Below are positions 54,378 to 64,000 of a DNA stretch of 64,000 nt, piece by piece. How positions within the stretch are numbered: the first letter of the stretch is position 1; every line of letters begins with the position of its first letter. The position numbers and the translations under genes were made by a program. The stretch lies in contig OW388296.1 of assembly GCA_936450465.1 (NCBI GenBank), positions 49,551,750 to 49,615,749 of the forward strand, read 5' to 3'. The notes under the pieces were generated by a model. The model made no database searches. It was not told the DNA's origin and worked only from the letters and a program-made list of their open reading frames with translations. This stretch comes from Gibbula magus (taxonomy: Eukaryota; Mollusca; Gastropoda; Trochida; Trochidae).

Positions 54378-56049
54378 CGATAGATCATATTCATTTGTCA
54401 AATCGAGTATAGAAAACATCGACACATTGAAATGTCTGAGCCCCTCAATATGATATTCAGGAGTTACCTGGGCTTCTTGTCTTGAGTGGTATTTATTCAG
54501 ATACTATTATACTACAACTTAACAAATTTACAAAAAAAATTATACTACATCTCAAAAGACAGATTCAGTTTGCAATCCTTTCTCAAAGAATGCCTATATA
54601 ACAACCAAATGTTCAAATGATAATGGGGGTGTATAGTAGTTTAATCATTTAAGATTTTAGAAACGATTCGAAACTATTGAAAAATGTTAATACTAGTTTT
54701 GCCTTTAAATGGCAATATATTATTATTTACATTGCATGTATACATGTGTTAATGAATAGCGAGAAACTATTCTGAAGAAGACGGAGTGGGAATGTGTCTC
54801 CAATTTTGATGTTATTGGTTGAACTTGAAGCGCTCGTATAATCCATAGGAGTTCTTTATACAAACCATCTTAGAATGTTTACCTTACAAAGTCACTCAAT
54901 TAAATGTTTCAAGATCGATATTGCGAGCAGAAAACTTTTTCATAGCTTTTATTAAATACATAACAACCTTTCTGCACCAAACTCTCGATAAATGACATGC
55001 CTAAAAAGGAAAACATTTTAATTTGACATTAACATTAATGACTGATGTCTGGATGTAAAACGCATCATGTGGAGCAATCTTTGCTAAGTACCTGTAATTT
55101 TCTTTGAAAAGCAGTTAAACAGTGTTATTATATACAATATTAACTGCACTAAGTGACTTTCAAGCACTGTTACACATGTAACATAATTATATTTTCCCTG
55201 TTAAACACATGGAGGTTAGCATGCGATGAAAGAATATTTCGTTTATTTCTGACCTGTCTTAGTCGGGAGTGAAATGACTGAAATATCAGTGATACCAACT
55301 CCAGAATTAAATTCATGTTATGTATCTATTACAATTTTACATGATTAAACCACAGACTCTCGGGCTGTTGCTAAAAAAAAACAACTGAGCCGACCCCCGA
55401 CTTTGGGGCGGGGGTCATCTCAATATATTTTTACAAAATAGCGTGTGAATATTTCTGGTCCCAGCCCAAAGGCCTGTGCTTAAAGAGGCAAAACCTCATC
55501 ATAATAAATATTAATAATAAATATTTCTGCCACCTTTTAAGCTTTTTCCGGCTTGCCTGTTAAATGAACAGCTTAAGAACATATGACGTCACACATTATG
55601 TGACGTCATACACATTAAATAGGCCTAAATAGGGTTCACATGACTGCTAAAAAATTTGATTCTTCTATTTTAAGAGATATACACGTAGGTCATCATGTCC
55701 CAGTGTGTACGCCAACTCCAATTTCATACCCTGTCTTACAACCCCACTCAAACCTGCTCGATGTGACCTATGATCTAGGAACTATTTAAAAATAGAGAAC
55801 CAATGAGAGTGCTTTAAAGGCGAGTCGGCAATATTAAGATTCGTAGGCTTGCCATATTGTTCAAAGATAAGAAACCGTCTTTACAATCAACAGGCATTCT
55901 CTTCCAACAGAGGTTACTCCCTTTAGATTTCCGATCTTGACGCAGGAGAGACGTAACAGCACTGTTGACTGTGATGAGTGTGGGATACATTATGAAATTC
56001 CCCTTTTTCCCGCTAGGTGATTTTGCTGGAGCCTTGAAATTCAGGCAAT
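54378..56049. other. Intergenic, nothing recognised
   Basis: AT-rich with scattered simple repeats. A CTGAAGAAGACGGAGTGGGA hairpin at about 54772 recalls Penelope-type ends but is too short to classify. From 55905 a block (CTCTTCCAACAGAGGTTACT) is the inverse of the minisatellite unit at 56050. Confidence 0.4.
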
Positions 56050-56220
56050 GTAGAACAGAGGTTAGGATAGGAAATCTGAAGAGGGTAACCTCTGTGTGAA
56101 GAGAATGTTAGGATCGGAAATCTGAAGAGAATAACCTCTGTGGGAAGAGAATAACCTCAGTGGGAAGAGAATATTGGGATCAGAAATCTGAAGAGAGTAA
56201 CCTCTGTTGGAAGAGAATGT
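56050..56220. repeat. Minisatellite with GAAATCTGAAGAGAGTAACC units
   Basis: About three imperfect direct repeats containing GGAAATCTGAAGAG and AACCTCTGTGGGAAGAGAAT. One inverted unit is at 55900-55940 and a single unit is at about 10450-10500. Confidence 0.75.
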
Positions 56221-56721
56221 CATACAGGTGGTCACGTACCATGGTCTGCGTCTAACATAATTAAACGGGGAAAAAGTTTTCCATTTCAGCTCGCTGATGT
56301 AATAACGTCGCCATTTTTCGGAAAAGCAGAAGAGCCAAAGCCAACTGCAGTTTGAAAGGTCATCTGTGGTTGGCTGAATTTTATCGCATACCATCGCGAT
56401 AAAACTATTTGATTGGCTGGATCAGAGGTCAAATCGCGCTACTTTCAGTGGGGGTCGTAACCCAGGGTATGAAAGTGGAGAGGAGCGTATACGTTTTACC
56501 TGGGACAGGATGCGCCTAGGCATGTCATTCTTCTATGACTCAAATTATTAACGTCTTAAGAGAGGGTTGAAGGTGAAACAGAGATAGATGCCATCTACTC
56601 CCTTAACATGTGTAGTTTAAAGATATTTGTCTTTTAAAATAATGTCTGTGATATGAACATTCTTCTGCTGTCCTCTGTGTCCGCGTGGTATGCAAATGCA
56701 GTTCATGCATTCGATCTGGGA

Positions 56722-56930
56722 CATGTTCAAGAGTAAATCGCTCAATTAGCGATTACTTTAAACCTCTCTTGAACGCGATTGCTCAATGTAGCGCTACGTA
56801 GCAAATTGAGCGAACTTTGAGATTGTGCACCGTGTCGTTCAGGAGAGAATGAGCGCTACTTGAGCGTTACATTGAGCGATCAATGAGCGATTATTAAGCG
56901 CTCGCTGTTATGGAACGGAGACCAGTGTTG
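56722..56930 (-). mobile_element. Partial reverse copy of the 10754 TIR element
   Basis: Contains the reverse complement of 10800-11000, including AACCTCTCTTGAACGCGATT and CTCGCTGTTATGGAACGGAG. The TIR tips are not preserved. Confidence 0.65.
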
Positions 56931-57671
56931 CAAACTAGATTGCAGGAATAACATTTTGAAACGTTGGAAAGGGATTTCAACTCTTTGTCTCCTTTTCAAC
57001 TTACACACAATGTAGGGCTTTATAAAATATGAATATGTTGCGTAAGTTAAACATTGATTTCTTAATGTTTTCACTAATAGATCACGAGGAACTTTCCAAA
57101 TCGTGAAAATGACTGTGACATTCATTCATGAATGTTAATAACTAAATTTTGATATTTGCCTAGCGGCAATAATCAACTCAACTGCTTGTTTTAACCCAGT
57201 ACGTGCGAATCTTAAAACTTGGAACACCTTTGAGAATATACAACTGCATAGGCGCGTCAAGTTAAGACTTTCCCAAATTTTACACATGTTGACTGTGACG
57301 TACAAAACATATACCATACATTCAAATTCTCGTTACTTTGTGTATATATTTCTGAGACCACATTCTGGCCATTTACAAACTTATTAGGAAAATGTATCCA
57401 CAAGTTATACATTTTCAGCATCTGGTTGAACGACAGTCACAGTATCGCATTCGTGTCAAATTATGTTGACATACAAAAACTGTCATGATTGCATTTCTGA
57501 ATGATAATGATCCTATGTTTAACCTTTAGAAAACCGAATCACTGGTGTTATGTAGAATCAAACGTTTTTAATTTCATTTGGCGCCAATGATCGGGCAAGG
57601 GAAATGAACTATTACTGACATAAATAGTGTCCTTATAATGAGGGTTGATTTCATAATATAGCCCCGGTAAG

Positions 57672-57680
57672 TATTTAAAG
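57672..57680 (+). promoter_or_regulatory. TATA box of the secreted Ig-like gene
   Basis: TATTTAAAG lies 40-48 bases ahead of the ATG at 57720, implying a very short 5' leader. Confidence 0.5.
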
Positions 57681-57719
57681 GCGAGGTCCCATGTCCTTGC
57701 TTCCCATAGATGTACAGAC

Positions 57720-58113
57720 ATGGCGAACACAATGTCAACATTAGATGTGTGCATCTTCCTTGGACTTCTCTCCTTGGCTCATGTAAGTAAATCTTTCAGA
57801 ATCATAAGTGATATAGTCTATTTAAAAACTTAAAATTGATAAATATTCCTAATATTATTAAACATATACATCTGAAAGAAAAATTGTGGTCCTCTTATGT
57901 GGAATAAAGCTCAGTTTCCGTCTCTGTCTTTGACTCTCCCTGTCTCTCTCTGTGTGTGTCTCTCTGTGTGTCTCTCTATGTGTGTCTCTCTCTGTGTGTC
58001 TCTGTGTCTCTATCTGTGTGCCTCTCTCTCTGTCTCTATCCGTCTCTCTTTTCGTGTCTCTCTATCTCTATGTCTCTGTCTCCCTGCCTCTCTGTCTCCC
58101 TGCCTCAGTCTCT

Positions 58114-58212
<99 letters not shown>

Positions 58213-61200
58213 TCTCTATCTCTCTCTCTCCATCTCTCTATCTCTCTCTCCCTCTCTCAAATTGGCTTACCATACTGTAATTGTTTCCACAATTGGTACG
58301 AGCCTGACGTCATTTACGGTGTTGTCGTGCTGTATCCAGTTTTACCACGTTAAAACACAGGCTTGACTCATTGTTATTCACACGCTTTAAACAAGTTTGT
58401 TTTGTAAGACGTCATCATAACGCAAACTATATAGTTGCAATAGCTGCTTGTCATTTATATCTAACTTGCTAAGTACTATAATTATAAATGGTGTACAAAT
58501 GAAAAGGCGTACATTTCAATAATGAATAGTACAGCTTATAAGAGTTGGCGCCCTTTCTAGTTATAGCAGGGATTTCTTAATTCAACAATGTTTATTATTT
58601 TCAAATAAATCAGTTACCTATACTACCTTATTGTCGAAAGCAAGTAAAAAAAATCATTTATTGAAAGCCGCGAGGATGAGGTTTGACGATCGCAGTGTAC
58701 CTACCCCCACTCTCCATTTGCGGGTCATTTCAAATCGGCGCATTGGGAGTGCGTCTGAGAGTTTCACCGGGTTCCAATGAAGTTGGCCGACCTGTATTAC
58801 ACCATTCAATGTCGTTTCACCCCAGCCCTACCATATTTTAAAATATTTTATATTGTTTCAGTCTAGTTTCTCTCCTAGAATGGCTAGAGTGAGTGAAACT
58901 CCAAACGACACAGTCTACACTGCTTTCTTTGACGGCTCCCCGGATATGGTCGTGCAATGGGAGTACAGATTCGACACGATCTTTCCTAGAGGTAAATCGC
59001 CTTTAAAGGGGCAGTAGCACGTTTTTTGCAAATTTTATTATTTTTTAAATTTCCCATTTTTAATGATACGAGTAGTATATGTCATTTATATTCACTTTAG
59101 AGGGTGAAACATCTTATTACACAAACCAATTATCCGTAGTGGTAATAACGGTGAAGAAGACAAATATTTATGGATGATCAACTTCTTTATTAACAATAGC
59201 TAATGGCTATTGTTAATAAAGAAGTTTATCATCCATTAATATTTGTCTTCTTCATCACACCAACTTCTAGAATGCCTCTCAAACAGGTTATAACGGTGTT
59301 GCGTATAAAGCAAAAATTGAATGGCGAATGACAAAAATGTTTCCCATGGCTTTACGGAACCATATACACCCAATTTAAAACTTGATTTTTCCGGAGAGAT
59401 TATTTTTCAAATACATTTCATCGACTTTATTTGAACGAAAAAACGTGAACTGCCCCTTTAAAGACCACTAACCCCGAGGGGGTTTGTTTTATACAAATTA
59501 TTATGACACCAGTTAAGAAATAACATTACCACCTAATTTTGGTCAAATCAAATCGAAATAAGTTAAAAATTCGCTGTAAGAAGATACTTCACTAAAACAG
59601 TCAGCAAACGTTTCAATTAGCCAATATTCCGCATCCGATGTAAACCATGCCGTCATTTACTATATTTGGGCACTGTGATGACGTTATAGTGTACGTCATA
59701 AGCCCCAATTCCACCGGAAGTGAAAATTGTTTTCGTGACAATCGTGCCAGACTTGTGAACAATGAATATGTTTATATATATATATTTAACATATCTAATA
59801 AATGTTTTTCTTTCCTGGGCAAATGCATGTATCACTTTGATTCAGGTAAATCACACCTTTGTTGCACTGACCACTGACCATGCACTGACCACTGAACGAT
59901 ATATAGAGGATACTAAACGATTCTCCATGTAGTACGATTTTTATTAAACGAATTCATGATTAAGTATTAAACGAGCGAAAGCGAGTTTGATACTAAATCA
60001 TTCACAAGATGGTATTATATTGAATGTAGTTAAGTGTTCTGTTTATTACTCGCTGGTTTAGTCAAGCCGAGAGCGTGCTGGAATGAGATTTCAGCGATTC
60101 AATTATACCCACAGGGGTTTGTATTGCTGAAACAAAACAGGTCCCAGGTCATATACTTCGATACGATACACACTATACTCTTTATTTATTAGTACAGGGT
60201 GTGTCGTATCGAAGTATTGGACCTGGGAACTTTTTTGTTTCAGCAAAACAAACCCCTGTGGTTATACCATTGTGTTGACGATACTCCGTACACATAAAAC
60301 GTCACAAATGTCTACTAGTGTGACGTCATACTTGCAGCTGTATTACACTCTAGTTTAATATTGCCCTCTAAAGTATTAAACTGCAGTATTTCCACGAGCG
60401 AGTAGTAATGTGAAGTTAGAAATACACAACAGATTCGGTAAAATCAACAAGTGAATGTTTTTTAAAGTTTCTCAAGTACAAGTAATAAAAGTCACGGGTA
60501 AAAAAATAAAAAAAACATTAAAAAGATTCGACAAAATCAATTTAAAAAATATTTAAATTGTAAGTGAATGGTTATCTAAGTATATGTAATGAATTCACAC
60601 GAAAAAAAAAACAGTTTTTAACTAATTGATATATGTTTACTCCTCGGATCAGGTGGTGTGTTCATGATAATGGTTTAGATTGCCTCAAAAGGATATCTTT
60701 TTCCAGATGCAAATGAGATGACCGTCAATCCGGAGGAAGCTTCAGCTAGCCTTAATCTGTCTGGCTTCCATGAAATTGTACGTCTCGTCTTGTACGAGAA
60801 CGAGCGAGACATGGCGGGATCCAAAGTCTACTTCTTAAAACTTGACAGGGAGGAAATGCTGCCAACAATGGACGTCTCTCTCAGTCCCGACGTCCTCCAT
60901 GTCAATAACACCCTTTATGTGAACGTCACCGTCTACCCACCGGACCGGTCTTTTCTCGACGAATTTAAAGTATCTGCCGAGTTTATCGGAGTGGACAACT
61001 CCACCGGGTCACCCAAGATAATCGAGATCCCGTCTTTCCAACACCAGGCTCATATCCCGGTTAAAAAAGTATCCCAAGAGGGGGACACGTACAGGTATGA
61101 AATTACCCCCCCTAGCCACGAGGGTCTTCTGTTTGTCTTCTCAACCGCCTTTGCTGCATATAACCGCGAATTTCATCCTGGAGTTGCAGTTGTTAGTGTG

Positions 61201-63297
61201 ATGAGAATTCTGCCAGATGGATCCAGTAGCTTGTTCCAGGACGGCTATTTTGGCGTCAAATCCAATACAGATGGTACTGGCAAATTGTCCTGCACTAGTC
61301 ACAGGTCAGTCCCTTGTTTGGTGGAATGTGTAGCCATGGGTCCTGACATCCAGGGCATTGAGCTCTACGCCCAGAACAACTCCTTGGCCTACACCTCGAG
61401 AGAAGATATCCGCCATGGCGACACTTTCATGAGAAGCAGGTTCTCCTTCGATGACAAGACTCTTGGAGAGAAAGGTCCCCTCACCTGCCTGGCGACCAGC
61501 GGATCAAGGAGTGTCAGTGATGTCTTTGGTGTGATGGTCTACGAGCACGTCAACATAACGTCAGCTGACGTTGAGAGTGACGGTAATCAGGTAAGGTGAC
61601 AATTGAACTAACGTCGCCATACAAAATACACTATATTTCAATCCTCGGCTGATACATACGACTGAAACAGAGTTACATCATATCTTCATAAGTCAACTTA
61701 ACTAAATATATTTATTGATATATATTAAATTTTCCAAAAAGTATATTTGTTCATATATGCAAGAAACAAGGGTTTAAAGGAATCGTTGTTTTGGAATCCC
61801 CTCAACTTGATGAGATAGGAGAGTCAAAAATCGCTTTTTGGCTTGTTTTATGACGTCCTGCTCAGCAGTTATGATGCGTCAACAAATTAAAGTCCAAGGA
61901 GGTACTTGATGTCGACAACATATTTTATTAATTAAATTTATATAGTTTGATCATTTCTAACTTACATGCCAAACATCCTGGTAAAAAAACAATGCTGGAA
62001 AAGCGATTTCAGCATCCCAAGTGTATTTGAACAGACATAGAAATAAAAGCATTATACTCTGACACATTTTCCTATCAATTACAATAAAAAAAAATGCTTA
62101 TTCTGACAACAATAATTCGTTTTATACTCTCTTTACAATGTAAGAACGTTTCTTTTGCACGTGAGTGTATCTTCGACAGGTTCAAACCCGCGTCAGTCTC
62201 AATCACTGGCTAATTTAAGCCTCAACATTTCTTTAACTTTTCTATGATAACAAAGCGGACCGCGGCACCTAAAATGCAAAGTGGGTGCTAGCACAGACAA
62301 TTTCAGGAAATGCGGCAAGGCTTAAATAGCCAGTGATGGAGATTGGCTCGAGTTATACCTAGCGTATTGCGGGGAGGAGGTGGTAAGATGGTAATGCTAG
62401 ATTTATCCGAAGTTAAAATGTGCACAAAATCTGGTTGTTTTTTCTCGTGCTTGGCTTGTATGGATATGATTCAACACGAGGCTAATTGGCAGAATGATGG
62501 TATGTTTGGTCTTCAAGCAATACAATTGTGCTATTTTACACACACACAAAAAGAGTTTTAAAAAGCTTTGTGCCTATCGATTATAAACGCTTCTCGATGA
62601 GAGTGTAAACTAATATAATTGAAAACAATTTCGATTTAGATATTTGAATCACGGGTGGTCAAAAGTTTTAACTAAACATTTCACGTATCAGGCTTAACCA
62701 GCACTTCTTTGAGGTAAATAATGACCACGTGAAGCTCAAACTTTCAGTATAGCATATTTGTTACATGAAGACTTAGGTTTGTTAATTTGGTATTGACCCC
62801 CCTCAATTATGGCGATTATTAATGTATGATCTACATAACTTTTGTTTATATCATCATTATATTATATTTCTTCCATCTATTTCAATTTTAATTCAGGATA
62901 GCTCTCGTTCCTATTTTCAGAGGAGTTCCATTGTTCGGCAGGTTACAACACATTATGATCTACAGTGATTTTTGTTATTTTAATTATTTTAATTAATTCC
63001 TACTGAGATTATATCATTATATTTCCTCCATATAGTTTCATTGGATTGAATTTTTCTATTTCCTGTTTTCAGAGGAGCTTCCATTGCTCAGCCACAGGAT
63101 ACCCGGAGCCGAGATTCACTATCATAATCAACGACAAGGATAGGTTTTTCGATGAAGTTAGTTTCGAGACTCAGATTGAAGACGGGGTGAAGACGGCCAC
63201 CTACATATACAATAACTCCGATAACGTCACAATGCTTAACTGCCAAGCGCAGACCGACTATTCATTCGATTTCAAGCAGATTGACAACCCAACTTAG
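57720..63297 (+). CDS. Secreted protein with Ig-like regions, function unknown
   Basis: Exons 57720-57782, 58862-58991, 60707-61590 and 63073-63297 join in phase to 433 residues plus stop. Exon 1 encodes a signal peptide (hydrophobic VCIFLGLLSLAH). The mature part has many N-glycosylation sites (NDT, NLS, NNT, NVT, NNS, NIT) and paired cysteines in two stretches: residues about 260-340 (KLSCTSHRSVPCLVECVAMG to GPLTCLATSGS) and the last exon (FHCSATGYPEPRF to VTMLNCQAQTD). The spacing and the CSATGYPEPRF motif are typical of Ig-like domains. There is no transmembrane helix or GPI-like tail, so secretion is inferred. No specific family is recognised; a secreted immune or adhesion factor is possible. 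The long internal exon (884 nt) carries more than one domain. Confidence 0.72.
58116..58208. repeat. (CT)n microsatellite with imperfect flank
   Basis: A pure CT run of about 93 bases, within a longer CT/GT-rich tract (57910-58258), in intron 1 of the secreted Ig-like gene. All open frames across it are artefacts. Confidence 0.97.
59003..59461 (+). mobile_element. TTAA-flanked MITE, copy 5, with nested insert
   Basis: TTAA at 59003-59006 and 59458-59461 and the family ends AGGGGCAGTAGCACG and CTGCCCCT. Located 11 bases after the donor of exon 58862-58991. A 136-bp insertion at 59154-59289 splits it; another region near the right end is shortened compared with the other copies. Confidence 0.85.
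59145..59298. mobile_element. Nested 136-bp foldback insert with 9-bp duplication
   Basis: ATAACGGTG at 59145-59153 and 59290-59298 flanks the insert. The other MITE copies have a single 'taacggtgtt'-like site there. The insert has arms AAGAAGACAAATATTTATGG and the inverse, then a unique end. A related sequence lies at about 50625. Probably a Penelope-type fragment. Confidence 0.75.
60102..60268. mobile_element. hAT-like foldback element, copy 3
   Basis: 60110-60260 starts CACAGGGGTTTGTATTGCTG and ends AACAAACCCCTGTG, with inverted internal arms (CTTCGATACGATACACACTA). Flanks ATTATACC and GTTATACC give a 7-8-bp duplication with one mismatch. It is in an intron of the secreted Ig-like gene. 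Confidence 0.78.
62180..62372. mobile_element. Diverged 222-bp-family MITE copy
   Basis: CAGTCTCAATCACTGGCTAA and TTTAAGCCTCAACATTTC on the left, GGCAAGGCTTAAATAGCCAG on the right: the arms of the family at 641, with outer ends lost. Confidence 0.5.
62911..62946 (+). pseudogene. Decayed duplicate of the last-exon start
   Basis: CTATTTTCAGAGGAGTTCCA followed by TTGTTCGGCA mirrors CTGTTTTCAGAGGAGCTTCC at the genuine acceptor (63063-63082). Upstream AT-rich sequence is also similar over about 100 bases. The downstream reading frame is lost within a few codons, so it is a dead exon copy. Confidence 0.55.
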
Positions 63298-64000
63298 GAG
63301 GTCTTTTTCTCAAATACTTAATCTTCATTCAGTACTTAACGACTACATGGCTATAACACAAAATATTTGCTATTTACAACTCGCTAAGGATCAAATCCTT
63401 GATTTCTTAACAAATATAACGATTACAAAATGTATTCAAATGTTGAAGCTTATTTGAAGTATAGACTTAGGTCTTAGACAAAGGTTGTCATTGAATTTCT
63501 TGGATCACAACCTGCATATTTCCAAACTCATTTGTTTGGCACTTTAAAAGTATGGTATGCGACATTTCGCACAGTTTTAAACTTGATAACGACACTGTGT
63601 CGAAATTAACGTCCTATATCATGAATAAATACGTTGTTATCAATGTAGTTATTGTCATTCTTATGAACGGGAAGGGGACAAAACGGCTACCCCTTATGAA
63701 CATGACCTCAATTATGATATGGAGTTAAATCTTGGATTTGATCCTGACGATACCTTGTATATTTTATATGAAATACAAGATTTCTTGCATGATTGAAAAA
63801 TGGCAAAAACATCTACACAAGATTAGTGAAGTTTGTGAATAAAGCCATCGCTTATCGTTGAAGTATGGTCTGTTTTATCTACAAACACTTCTAGATTTCC
63901 ATAAAATGGTATATAGAGTCGATGAAGTATCAAGTTCTTTCAATAAAATTGATCGAGGAATATTCATACACCTATTTATCAAGAAATACATACAGCTGCA
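63298..64000 (+). other. 3' flank of the secreted Ig-like gene, with poly(A) signals
   Basis: AATAAA occurs at 63624-63629 and 63838-63843; either could define the 3' end. No further exon or repeat was recognised up to the end of the window. Confidence 0.45.

Noticed and set aside
57897..58366. Leu/Ser/Val-rich frames of 127-136 codons
   Set aside because: Products of the CT/GT-rich simple repeat in intron 1 of the secreted Ig-like gene.

Overview
The window is animal (metazoan) DNA, most likely from a mollusc and probably a gastropod. Genes are split by GT-AG introns, the background is AT-rich, and short interspersed repeats are very dense. A tRNA-derived SINE has a conserved GTGAG-rich tail with a TTTAACGCCGCTT core like those I know from molluscan genomes. 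The species cannot be fixed from sequence alone.

Layout: (1) 2.5-8.7 kb, plus strand: the 3' part of an interleukin-17-receptor-like gene (fibronectin-like ectodomain, one membrane helix, a 140-residue unassigned module, SEFIR domain); its 5' exons are not visible. (2) 15.0-19.6 kb, minus strand: two intronless tandem paralogues encoding small coiled-coil proteins with very acidic tails. Each gene ends in a canonical replication-dependent-histone 3' processing signal (AGCCCT-TTTC-AGGGCT stem-loop plus a CAAGAAAGA downstream element) and has a conserved TATA promoter block. This is the most unusual thing in the window. (3) 23.5-25.6 kb, plus strand: a two-exon rolling-stone-family membrane protein with a long hydrophilic loop. 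(4) 31.5-51.2 kb, minus strand: a complete copine gene that I could assemble from 20 exons into 557 codons with all phases consistent. (5) 57.7-63.3 kb, plus strand: a four-exon gene for a secreted protein of 433 residues with Ig-like regions.

The rest is mostly mobile-element sequence. There are five copies of a TTAA-flanked MITE, a 222-bp MITE family with exact 9-bp target duplications, a hAT-like foldback family with 7-8-bp duplications, larger non-autonomous TIR elements (814 and 929 bp) with exact duplications, tRNA-derived SINEs with 11-12-bp duplications, and a decayed L1/Tx1-type LINE inside copine intron 3. A 167-bp tandem array lies between the rolling-stone and copine genes and is studded with paired TCAAGGTCA sites.

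The genes do not form a pathway. The IL-17-receptor-like and secreted Ig-like genes suggest immune or cell-surface roles, copine is a calcium-dependent membrane-binding protein, and the tandem acidic genes are probably expressed in S phase, judged from their 3' ends. All coordinates and splice sites were read by eye and have not been checked against transcripts or databases.
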